The position numbers were made by a program, and so were the translations under genes. Below the pieces are notes generated by a model. That model ran no database searches and was not told the origin of the DNA. It saw only the letters and a list, made by a program, of their open reading frames with translations. 64,000 bases of DNA from Brevibacterium sp. 239c (GTDB lineage Bacteria; Actinomycetota; Actinomycetes; Actinomycetales; Brevibacteriaceae): assembly GCF_900169365.1 (NCBI RefSeq), contig NZ_FXZH01000014.1, positions 1 through 64,000 of the forward strand, given 5' to 3'. Shown here in pieces: positions 27,520-35,298 of the stretch (the first letter of the stretch is position 1; each line of letters begins with the position of its first letter).

Positions 27520-28815
27520 TCAACCTACATGCGAGGTCTCCTCGATGTCCTCCACCGCGTCGGATCTCTGGGTCCGTCCCGGCCAGCGCATCAGTGGAAC
27601 GGCCCGAATCGAGAATGCCAGGGCAATGAGGAGCACGATGGTGGCCATCATATTGATCCACAGGAACCCTCCGGCCTGCAGCACTGTGCCGGCCATGCCA
27701 GCCATGAGCGCACCGCCGAGGTTCATCGCCGCATCCGATGCGCCCTGCAGGGTGACCTTCGCATGGCGTGGCACCGAGGCCGTCAGCAGGGCCGATCCGC
27801 CGATGAGGAACATCGACCAGCCGATGCCGAGGAAGATGAGTGCCGTGCTCAGCAGGACCATGGATGAGACCTCGGCCGCGGCATCGACGACGCCGAGGGT
27901 GATGGCTGTGGCGAAGACGAGGATGCCGCCGGCGATCACCGTTCCCGGCCCGAAGCGATCGGCCATCCACCCGAATACGGGGGAGAGGGCGTACATTCCG
28001 GCGATGTGCACGCTGACGACGATGCCGATCGCGCCGAGGGAGAATTCCTGGTGGTCCATGTGCACCGGGGTCATGACCATGACGTTGGTCATCATCATCT
28101 GACCGGCGATGATCGTGATCATCGCGAACAACGGCACCGGGCGGGCGATGGCGAAGCGCAGCGCCGGCCCCAGCTTCATCGTCGCTGGCTCGGGCGTGGA
28201 AGAGGTGGACTCAGTCACCGCCTCGGCGGCTCCCGGTTTGATCTTCTTCGTCAGCGTCGACGCGACCAGGGTCGCCAGACCGAAGGCGGTCATCGAGATC
28301 AGATAGGGACCGGCCAGCTCATTCATGCCCAGTGCCGCGCCGAGGTGCGCGCCGGGTTCGGTGAAGCTGGGCCCGAGGACTGAGCCGACGGTCGTCGCCC
28401 ACACCACGAGTGACATTGCCCGCCCGGCGGACTTCGGATCGACGAGGTCGACGGCCGCATAGCGAGCCTGCAGGCCAGAGGCGGTCGCGGAGCCGCACAT
28501 CATCATGCCCAGCATGAACAGTGGCAGGAACTGGGTCGCGACGCCGAGGAGGACGACCGTGGCACCCAGGGCGCCGATGCCGAATCCCAGAGTCAGCGCG
28601 GTTCGCCGACCGGCCTTGCCCGCCAACACCGCCAGGGGATAGGCGATGAGGCCGGCGCCGAGGATAACGCTCATCTGGGCGACGCCGGCCATGGAGGTCT
28701 TGCCGGTGATCTCCTCGGCGAGCAGTCCGCCGACCGCGTAGCCGGAGGCGATTCCGGCTCCGGACAGCAGCTGTGCGGTGATCAGTTTGGCCTGTGCACG
28801 CGTGCGGGTCTTCAT
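27520..28815 (-). CDS. MFS transporter linked to a GntR regulator
   Basis: 431 residues with 12 helices in two halves, joined by a charged loop (KKIKPGAAEAVTESTSSTPEP). Landmarks are AGKAGRRTALTLGFGIGALGA (motif A-like) in the first half and GWMADRFGPGTVIAGGILV in the second. Substrate unknown. The downstream FCD-GntR regulator suggests an organic acid, but that is inference. The promoter and candidate operator lie just upstream (28856-28882). Confidence 0.83.
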   Translation of the reverse strand: MKTRTRAQAKLITAQLLSGAGIASGYAVGGLLAEEITGKTSMAGVAQMSVILGAGLIAYPLAVLAGKAGRRTALTLGFGIGALGATVVLLGVATQFLPLFMLGMMMCGSATASGLQARYAAVDLVDPKSAGRAMSLVVWATTVGSVLGPSFTEPGAHLGAALGMNELAGPYLISMTAFGLATLVASTLTKKIKPGAAEAVTESTSSTPEPATMKLGPALRFAIARPVPLFAMITIIAGQMMMTNVMVMTPVHMDHQEFSLGAIGIVVSVHIAGMYALSPVFGWMADRFGPGTVIAGGILVFATAITLGVVDAAAEVSSMVLLSTALIFLGIGWSMFLIGGSALLTASVPRHAKVTLQGASDAAMNLGGALMAGMAGTVLQAGGFLWINMMATIVLLIALAFSIRAVPLMRWPGRTQRSDAVEDIEETSHVG

Positions 28816-28855
28816 CGACGCCTTCCGTCATCTGTGAAATATACTCACACAACGT

Positions 28856-28882
28856 ATCTTGGATCCATCTTGGATACAAGAT
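28856..28882 (-). promoter_or_regulatory. Candidate GntR operator
   Basis: The nine bases ATCTTGGAT occur twice, 11 bases apart (28856 and 28867). The second copy forms the palindrome ATCTTG-GATA-CAAGAT (28867-28882), the shape of FCD-GntR operators (consensus around TTGTATACAA). It lies about 40 bases upstream of the MFS gene whose transcript probably includes the GntR gene. Confidence 0.65.
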
Positions 28883-28919
28883 GATCTCATCCTCGCCGAG
28901 GTGGTTGTGCGCAGGCGTG

Positions 28920-30143
28920 TTACATCCGGGAGGTGCGCCGGCCGACGAGGGACTGGGCGACGACGATGATCGCCAGACCGATCACGGGGATCACCGGTGA
29001 GGCGGCGGTCTCCAGTCCGAAGCCGAAAGCCAGTGGCCCGATCGCTGCCAGAGCCACGCCGACCGCCGAGGTCACCGCCGACACGGAAGCGGTGTGGGCC
29101 GGCGACCGGCCGAATTTCACGATCTGGTCGTAGGAGGCCCCCAGGCACACCCCCTGCCCGACCCCGAGCAGGATGGTGACGGGCAGAGCTCCCGTCGAAC
29201 CCAGCGACAGCAGGAGGATGAGGCCGAGAAGCGAGAACACCGGAGCCAGAGGTGCGATGAATCGTGAGAATCCGCTGCGCAGGGCGATCGGCGCGATGAG
29301 GCCGAAGGGGATCGCGACGATGCTGATGAGGGAGGTGTACCCACCTGCCGCCTGCGCGCTCATTCCGTCCATGACGAAGACCGCAGGCAACCACGCCGAG
29401 GTGGTGTAGAACGTCAGCGACGTGACGCCGAGGAACAGGGCAAGGAGCCATACGTTGACGTCGGAGAGCACCGCTTTGGCGCGGTGCTCACTGCCGGTCA
29501 TTGCTGACCGGTTGCGTGGTTGCGATGCGGCCCTGACATGAGGGGTGCGAGCGTAGACGAGCCATAGGGCCAAGGCGGCTGCTGAGCACAGCGCCCAAGT
29601 GAGCAGAGTGCCACGCCAGCCGAGTCCTGTGATCTCCCGGATCGGAATCGTCAGGCCCAGCGCGAGGGCCGGGCCGAGGCTCAGCGACATCGAGTAGGTT
29701 CCGGTCAGCCGCGAACGGACCTCGGCGCGCTCGGCATTGATGATCGAGGGGACGAGGACGGTGACGATGGCGATCGAGAATCCCAAGAGGCCCGTCCCGA
29801 TGAGCAGGGGGAAGTCCCCGGGGACGGAGCGGAGGGCCATGCTGCCCACGATGGCCACGAGCGCCAGGCTGACTGTCCGACTGCGACCCCATCGATTCGC
29901 CATTGCCGGAGCGATAGGAGCAGCCAGCAAGGTGAGGACGAGAGGGATGGACGTGAGCAGAGACAGGAATGTCTCCCCATGTCCGGTATTTTCCTTCATT
30001 GTCGGCACAAGTGGTGCCAGAGAGATCGTCGGGATCCGCAAGGTCAACCCGATGAGGAGGACAGCGGCAATGGCAACGATCCCAGTGGACACGGGTCTAG
30101 GGGAAAGGGGTGCAGTCGCCGGTGATGAGGGATCGTCAGACAT
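28920..30143 (-). CDS. MFS transporter, CynX/NimT-like
   Basis: 407 residues with 12 helices. The N-terminal TLRIPTISLAPLVPTMKENTGHGETFLSLLTSIPLVL is characteristic of the CynX/NimT branch (cyanate or nitroimidazole-type transporters), as is the ALRSVPGDFPLLIGTGLLGFSIAIVTVLVPS region. Substrate unknown. It starts at 30143, divergent from the enoyl-CoA hydratase gene. A second MFS gene in the same direction begins about 105 bases downstream, behind its own promoter. Confidence 0.83.
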   Translation of the reverse strand: MSDDPSSPATAPLSPRPVSTGIVAIAAVLLIGLTLRIPTISLAPLVPTMKENTGHGETFLSLLTSIPLVLTLLAAPIAPAMANRWGRSRTVSLALVAIVGSMALRSVPGDFPLLIGTGLLGFSIAIVTVLVPSIINAERAEVRSRLTGTYSMSLSLGPALALGLTIPIREITGLGWRGTLLTWALCSAAALALWLVYARTPHVRAASQPRNRSAMTGSEHRAKAVLSDVNVWLLALFLGVTSLTFYTTSAWLPAVFVMDGMSAQAAGGYTSLISIVAIPFGLIAPIALRSGFSRFIAPLAPVFSLLGLILLLSLGSTGALPVTILLGVGQGVCLGASYDQIVKFGRSPAHTASVSAVTSAVGVALAAIGPLAFGFGLETAASPVIPVIGLAIIVVAQSLVGRRTSRM

Positions 30144-30305
30144 TGCTCGTCATCTTAGCCCTGTGGTTTTGGTGCTCGGCAGGCGGGCGTCCGTCCGTGT
30201 TCCGGGTTTGAGGACCGCAGGCGGACTGGGATAGGTTCAGTCGTCATTGCTGTGCTCGTGGGACGATACTGGAGCCAACCCACGCCCGACGAAAGTGAGC
30301 TCCCG

Positions 30306-31022
30306 ATGATCCGACGCACCCGCAGTGACGACGGGATCCTCACGGTCACGATCGACAACACCACCAGCGCGAACGCTCTGCGGGCGGGCATGCTCGATTC
30401 ACTCATCGACGCTTTCGAGGCCGCATCGAAGAACTTCGAGCTGCGTGGGGTGCTGCTGACCTCGGCGGGCAGCAGGGGATTCTCAGCCGGGATGGACACA
30501 GCACAGTTCGAGCACTCGAATCCGACGCGAGCATTTGAGACGATCACTCAGCTGGGGCGGGTGTGTGAGGCGATCAAGGATTGCGAACTGCCCGTGGCCG
30601 TCGCCATTCGCGGCTACTGCATCGGGGGAGCGGCAGAGATCGCCGCGGCCGCTGACTTCAGAGTTGGCGGCACCGGGTCCTGGTACTCGATGCCCGAGGT
30701 GCGCATCGGGATTCCCTCGGTCCTCGAGTCCGTCAACCTCCACCGCCTCATGGGGTGGACGAAGGCCACGGAGTTCATCCTCACCGGCAACCGCTTCAGT
30801 GCCGAGGACATGGACAAGTGCGGAATCCTCAACGCCGTCGTCGACGACTCCGCGGTCGAGGACCGGGCGCTGGGCTACCTCTACGACACGATGAAGGCCT
30901 CACGAGAAGTCATCGCCCAGCAGAAGCGACTGCACCGGACGTGGAAGAACAGCTTCGAACGTGAAGCGCTGGATGACAGTAAGAAGGAGTTCGCGCTCGC
31001 CTTCGCACGGAAGAACGGTTGA
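30306..31022 (+). CDS. Enoyl-CoA hydratase/isomerase family protein
   Basis: 238 residues of the crotonase fold. The oxyanion-hole segments are visible: RGVLLTSAGSRGFSAGMD and VAVAIRGYCIGGAAEIAAAADFRVGG. The position of the first crotonase glutamate (GGAAEIA) is conserved, and MPEVRIGIPSVLESV follows. Whether it hydrates, isomerises or does something else cannot be decided. The start is ATG 30306 (MIRRTRS), where the crotonase fold begins; the longer frame adds an unlikely N-terminus. The TauE gene follows after 55 bases. Confidence 0.85.
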   Translation: MIRRTRSDDGILTVTIDNTTSANALRAGMLDSLIDAFEAASKNFELRGVLLTSAGSRGFSAGMDTAQFEHSNPTRAFETITQLGRVCEAIKDCELPVAVAIRGYCIGGAAEIAAAADFRVGGTGSWYSMPEVRIGIPSVLESVNLHRLMGWTKATEFILTGNRFSAEDMDKCGILNAVVDDSAVEDRALGYLYDTMKASREVIAQQKRLHRTWKNSFEREALDDSKKEFALAFARKNG

Positions 31023-31077
31023 GCTGAGATGGTGTCGGGGATTGCCTGCCGAGGTGGGTGTGGGGTGAGATAGGCGA

Positions 31078-31932
31078 ATGGACTTTGTGGGATTGGTGCT
31101 CGTCGGCGTTCTGGTCGGACTGACGACGGTGCTGTTCGGATTCGGCGGCGGCTTCGTCACCGTCCCTATCATCACTCTCGTCCACGCTGACCTCGGCAGT
31201 GACACGGCGCGGGTGGCCGCGGCCACCTCGGCGCTGGTCATGCTCGTCAACGCCGTCGTCTCCACGGTCTCGACCAAACGCGAGACCCTGGCCCACCTCA
31301 AGGGGGAGTGGTGGCTCTTCATCCTCCTCGCAGCTGGTGGAGCATTCGGCGCCTTCTGCGCGAAGTTCGCACCCGAGACGCTCCTGAAGTGGGGCTTCGT
31401 CATCTACATCGCAGTGACCGCGATCGATCTGCTGGCTCGTCCCGGCTTCTTCCGCCGAGGTGGGGCGAAGGTTCGCACGAAAGCTGTGAAAGGCGCGGGC
31501 GGAGCTGCAGTCCGTGTCGGGGGAGTCGGGGCTGAGGAAGCCCTCGGCGAGGGCGGTCGCGGCATCGCCGCGCTGTTCGGTTTTCCGATCGGCGGCCTGG
31601 CCTCATTCCTCGGCGTCGGCGGCAGCGTGATGACGGTGCCGATGATGCGCCGATCGGGGGCGACGATGACCGTGGCCACCACTCTGGCCAACCCGCTGAC
31701 CTTGATCATCATGCTCCCCGCGGTCCTCGTCACGATCACCACTCATGCTTCCACCGAGGTTCCGGGAATGCTCGGCTCGGTGGATCTGCGCTCGGCGCTC
31801 GCCCTCCTCATCGGTGCCATCCCGCTGATCGTGCTGCTGCGCCGCCGCGTGCCCAAGATTCCGGAGGTCATCCACGCCTGGGGCTACGTCATCTTGCTCA
31901 TCACCGCCGGAGTCGTCGTCGCCGTGTCATAA
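31078..31932 (+). CDS. TauE/SafE-family sulfite or organosulfonate exporter
   Basis: 284 residues with eight or nine helices. The two family repeats can be seen: VLVGVLVGLTTVLFGFGGGFVTVPI at the N-terminus and IGGLASFLGVGGSVMTVPMM in the second half. A hydrophilic spacer (GGAKVRTKAVKGAGGAAVR) separates them. Family members export sulfite, sulfoacetate or related anions. Substrate not decidable here. Confidence 0.85.
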   Translation: MDFVGLVLVGVLVGLTTVLFGFGGGFVTVPIITLVHADLGSDTARVAAATSALVMLVNAVVSTVSTKRETLAHLKGEWWLFILLAAGGAFGAFCAKFAPETLLKWGFVIYIAVTAIDLLARPGFFRRGGAKVRTKAVKGAGGAAVRVGGVGAEEALGEGGRGIAALFGFPIGGLASFLGVGGSVMTVPMMRRSGATMTVATTLANPLTLIIMLPAVLVTITTHASTEVPGMLGSVDLRSALALLIGAIPLIVLLRRRVPKIPEVIHAWGYVILLITAGVVVAVS

Positions 31933-31964
31933 AGCGGGGTGTCTTGGGACACTGCGTCGAGGGC

Positions 31965-31984
31965 GCCCGTCAGCATCGACGGGC
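31965..31984 (+). terminator. Stem-loop after the TauE gene
   Basis: GCCCGTC and GACGGGC form a perfect 7-bp stem around AGCATC, 33 bases after the stop codon, followed by TACTCTATA. A smaller hairpin (GTGTC-TTGG-GACAC) lies just upstream at 31939-31952. Confidence 0.5.
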
Positions 31985-32098
31985 TACTCTATAGCCTGCC
32001 CCCGCGACGGTAAGTGGGCCGCTCGATGAAGCTGCATGGCCTTGGCCCCCTCGAGGCGACTAGGAGACCGTCTGTTTCCAGGTGGCTGGCCCCGGAGT

Positions 32099-32830
32099 TT
32101 ACCCATTCCGGCGGCGCTCGCGCAGCACTGTGGGCAAGCCGAAATAGATGGGCGGTCGCGCGGAGGCCACCGGCGCCCGGGCTGAGGATCCGCTGCCACC
32201 GGGTCCTGCACTACCAGTTCCTGCGCCACCAACTTCGCTGTCACCGGTACCTGCGCCACCAGATCCTGCACCATCCGATCCTGTGGCGCTCGCCCCGCCC
32301 AGCGCCCACGCGCTCTCCCAGCTGATGAGTTCGCCGGCGTGGCAGACCGGGTCACCGCCGCCGTAGGGCGGTTCGGCCCACAGCCACAGGTTGATTCCGT
32401 ATTCGATGAGGGTGAACTTTCCCTCCCGGTCCCGGGCAGTGTTCTCCCTGACCAGTGCCGATCGCACCCGCGCCGAGGTCGCTTCGAGCTCCGTCCACCC
32501 GTCCTGTCGGTGGGGGAGGAAGAGCCACGTCCCCGCGGGGACGTTTTCGGGGACAAGCTCCTCGGCGGTGATGATCTCGATGAAGTCGTCTGGGTTCCCA
32601 GGTTCGGAGGTGGCGTCGCTGGCGAGGATTTGGCCGAAGCAGGTGCGGGCCACCTCGGCGGTGGGGGAGACGATGAGGATATGGGCGGCCTCATTCCGGA
32701 CATCATCCCAGTTCAGGTGGGTGAAGGGGTTCGCCTGCATCGTCGACAGGACCTGAATCCAGTGCCCGGGAACCGGGGCGTCGGTGATCAGACGCGCCGT
32801 CTCGGGCCGCTCTGAATCGTGTCGCACCAT
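32099..32830 (-). CDS. Hypothetical protein with Gly/Ser/Ala-rich segment
   Basis: 243 residues. The first about 165 look like a folded domain (PGHWIQVLSTMQANPFTHLNWDDVR; VCHAGELISWESAWALG), then comes a low-complexity stretch of about 45 residues made of Gly, Ser, Ala and Thr, then a short basic end (PTVLRERRRNG). No family recognised. The start at ATG 32830 has GGAGG about ten bases upstream. An alternative minus-strand frame over the same DNA (31984-32706) is Pro/Ser/Arg-rich and not credible. Confidence 0.6.
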   Translation of the reverse strand: MVRHDSERPETARLITDAPVPGHWIQVLSTMQANPFTHLNWDDVRNEAAHILIVSPTAEVARTCFGQILASDATSEPGNPDDFIEIITAEELVPENVPAGTWLFLPHRQDGWTELEATSARVRSALVRENTARDREGKFTLIEYGINLWLWAEPPYGGGDPVCHAGELISWESAWALGGASATGSDGAGSGGAGTGDSEVGGAGTGSAGPGGSGSSARAPVASARPPIYFGLPTVLRERRRNG

Positions 32831-32990
32831 TGTCCGCACCCCTCCATAACGAATTCGTCACTTTGCGTCCGCAGCTAGTACAGCCGCCGCTATTCAGTCA
32901 TATCATTTCTGTAGTGGATCGCGACGCGGCATCTTTGCTGCGCACGGTCCACGACCACGTTCTCACCACTTTTTGCACGACTGGACACCC

Positions 32991-33725
32991 ATGCCCTTCT
33001 TCGCCTTCCTCGACCATGCCACGAAACGCCTGCGGGCAGGCATGATCTTCGCCCTCATCGCTGTCCTCAGTCTCGCTCTGCTCTCCGCCTGCGCCGAGGG
33101 CAGCGACGTCGAAGCTGGAGCCGCTGAGGCTTCCCAAAGTTCGGAATCGAGTCCCGCAGCTGATGCGATGACGGCGCCCGCAGCAGAGTCGGAGACCATG
33201 GCACCCGGCCGGAACAGCGAAGACAGTAAGGACAGCAAGGGCCAGGGCAAGGCCGAGGAGACGGAACAAGGCCGGGCCGGTGGTTCGACTCACGGCACAG
33301 CTCTGGCGATGCTCGACGAACTGAAGGTCAAGGGTCGGGCCCCGAAGATCGGGTACGACGCGGACCTCTTCAAATGGCGATCGGACGCGGACCACAATGG
33401 CTGCGACACCCGCAATGATGTGCTGCGCCGCGACCTGCGCGACATCACCCTCAAGGCGGGGACGAAGGGCTGCGTCGTCATCGCCGGTGACCTCAACGAC
33501 AAGTACAAGGGCGAGACCTACGCCTTCGACCGCGACCCGAGCAACATCGATATCGACCACATCATCGCCCGCTCGAACGCGTGGCAGACCGGAGCCGCGA
33601 AGTTCGACGAGGAGACGCTCAAGGAGTTCGGGAACGACCCGCTCAACCTGTTGGCCGTGAGCTCGAGCCTCAACCGGCAAACTTGCGGGTATTGCATCAA
33701 ATGCAGGAATACAAGCGTGATCTGA
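32991..33725 (+). pseudogene. 5' part of a secreted HNH/DUF1524 nuclease, cut by an insertion
   Basis: A lipoprotein signal (ALIAVLSLALLSACAEG) is followed by an acidic linker and a DUF1524-like His-Me/HNH nuclease domain: GYDADLFKWRSDADHNGCDTRND, the catalytic DIDHIIARSNAWQTGA, and EFGNDPLNLLAVSSSLNRQ. Original coding stops at base 33679; the remaining 15 codons (TCGYCIKC...) are insertion sequence. The missing end, KGDGDAATWLPP onwards, lies at 49289-49760, so the intact protein would have had about 385 residues with an Excalibur tail. The start is ATG 32991; an earlier TTG is possible. The truncated product keeps the DHI histidine but lacks the last nuclease strand and helix and is probably inactive. 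Confidence 0.88.
33684..33712. repeat. Left end of the recombinase-trio element
   Basis: TGCGGGTATTGCATC starts four bases after the junction. The sequence GTATTGCAT-CAA-ATGCAGGAATAC (33689-33712) is an imperfect inverted repeat, as expected for paired tyrosine-recombinase arm or core sites. A similar sequence occurs inverted at 37823-37836. Confidence 0.5.
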
Positions 33726-33820
33726 GTCGCGAAGGCATCACTGGATGGTCCTGCTCCCGCTTGATTCCGTGTCTGTTGACATTATATCTGCATCCGATGC
33801 ATGATTATCCCCTCAGGCGA

Positions 33821-34951
33821 ATGGTGGTCATGGTGAAACAAGGTGTCCCTTATGGCGAATCCTCGCTGTACCTTGCGCCGGGAGTGGCGTTCATCAACGA
33901 GGAAGAAGCCGTATTCGCGGCAATGGTCGAGGGGTGGACAGACGCCCAAGTCGGCGGACGGCTGAATAAACGACAGTCTGCCGACTCCAACGTCGCACGA
34001 GCGGTGGCTCTGCAGGAGTTCACCAACGAATTCCAGTGGAACTGGACCGCAGGCATGTTCGACGAGTGGATGATGCACCTCATCTCAGAGCGGAAGCTGA
34101 TGCGCTCGACTTTACGGGTCTACCAAGCCTCGATCCGGGCCTTCTGCAATTATCTGATCTCTGATCATTACACGTGGGCGCAGCAGTGCGAACAGCGCTT
34201 TGGCACACATCCAACACAGATCGTGCATGAGTGGAACTCGGCCAGACACATCCTCGATTACGAAGGGAGGCCGGGGCGCCGACCGCTGGCACGCGACGAG
34301 GTTCAGCGTCTGTTTGACCACATCGACTCGAGTGTCGATTCGCGCCTCGACCAGCACAAGAAGGGTGCCCTGCAGGTCTATCGCGACGCGACGATCATGA
34401 AGGTCATCTACGGTTGGGGGCTTCGAGCCGATGAAGTTGCGAACCTGGAAGTCACCGACTTCTACCGCAATCCCCATGCACCGGAATTTGGCGACTACGG
34501 GATTTTGCAGGTCCAGTTCGGGAAAGGCTCCCACGGCAGCGGGAAGAAGCGTCGCTCCGTACTGACGCTTCGTGCCGGAGCCGTCGCAGCATTGAAGGCA
34601 TACGTCGACGAGGTTTGGCCGACCGTTCGAATGTCGGGGTCGAACTTGCTGTGGGTCACCGAACGAGGTAACCGGCTTCAGGCCAAAGAAATCACCGAGC
34701 GATTCGCCGTCTACCGTGATGAGATCCGCCTCGACAGTGTGCTCTCACCACATTGTCTACGACACAGCTATGCCACTCACCTCGCCGAAGAAGGATTCGA
34801 CCCGCGCTTTATTCAGGAGCAGATGGGCCACCAGTGGGGCACGACGACCGGGATTTACACACACGTCACGGGCAACTTCATGAACACAATGATGAGACAA
34901 GCCTTGGAGAAGAACCAGCAGGCACGACCGACTAAAGGACCGGGCAAATGA
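33821..34951 (+). CDS. Tyrosine-type site-specific recombinase/integrase
   Basis: 376 residues. A SAM-like core-binding domain (YQASIRAFCNYLISDHYTW) is followed by the catalytic domain with all residues of the family: Arg in YGWGLRADEVANLEV, Lys in the beta-hairpin (FGKGSHGSGKKRRS), His-x-x-Arg in SPHCLRHSYATHLAEEG, His in MGHQWGTTTG, and the nucleophilic Tyr in GIYTHV. A TTGACA at 33776-33781 with CATGAT 18 bases on points to a promoter inside the element, so I favour ATG 33821; ATG 33797 or 33830 are alternatives. The stop overlaps the next gene (ATGA at 34948). Confidence 0.87.
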   Translation: MVVMVKQGVPYGESSLYLAPGVAFINEEEAVFAAMVEGWTDAQVGGRLNKRQSADSNVARAVALQEFTNEFQWNWTAGMFDEWMMHLISERKLMRSTLRVYQASIRAFCNYLISDHYTWAQQCEQRFGTHPTQIVHEWNSARHILDYEGRPGRRPLARDEVQRLFDHIDSSVDSRLDQHKKGALQVYRDATIMKVIYGWGLRADEVANLEVTDFYRNPHAPEFGDYGILQVQFGKGSHGSGKKRRSVLTLRAGAVAALKAYVDEVWPTVRMSGSNLLWVTERGNRLQAKEITERFAVYRDEIRLDSVLSPHCLRHSYATHLAEEGFDPRFIQEQMGHQWGTTTGIYTHVTGNFMNTMMRQALEKNQQARPTKGPGK

Positions 34952-35298
34952 AGATCGTTGGCTACGAGTGGAAACTGCGCGAAGTAATGGCGACCAAGGG
35001 GTTGTTCAGTACCACGGACCTTATTCCACTCCTTCAAGAACGAGGCATCAATCTGTCGTCGAGCCAGGTCTATCGGCTCGCAGCAGAGAAGCCGGAACGA
35101 CTCAATCTCCACGTTCTCGTCGCGTTGCTCGACATTCTCGAGTGCAGCTCGGATGACCTCATTAAGGGTGTGGATCTCGGCAGTGCCGTAGCCGCGACAG
35201 GAACGGAAAGCTCGACCGCTCGGGACCGTTCCGCGGCCGTGAAACTCGGTGGACTGCGTCCGGTTCGGATGGAAGTCCCGGGCGCCCCCGATGCGTGA
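34948..35298 (+). CDS. Small HTH (XRE-like) protein of the recombinase trio
   Basis: 116 residues: a Cro/XRE-type helix-turn-helix fills the first 75 (GLFSTTDLIPLLQERGINLSSSQVYRLA, then NLHVLVALLDILECSSDDLI), followed by a disordered basic tail. It overlaps the recombinase gene by 4 bases and the next gene by 8, so the three are translationally coupled. A role as directionality factor or repressor for the recombinase is a reasonable inference, comparable to the small TnpC-like partners of some tyrosine-recombinase transposons. Confidence 0.8.
   Translation: MKIVGYEWKLREVMATKGLFSTTDLIPLLQERGINLSSSQVYRLAAEKPERLNLHVLVALLDILECSSDDLIKGVDLGSAVAATGTESSTARDRSAAVKLGGLRPVRMEVPGAPDA

Noticed and set aside
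31984-32706. Minus-strand open frame of 240 codons
   Set aside because: Pro/Ser/Arg-rich throughout and overlaps the more natural frame at 32099-32830.
33581-33820. Upstream extension of the tyrosine recombinase frame
   Set aside because: It starts in the interrupted nuclease gene in another frame; a promoter inside the element makes a later start more likely.
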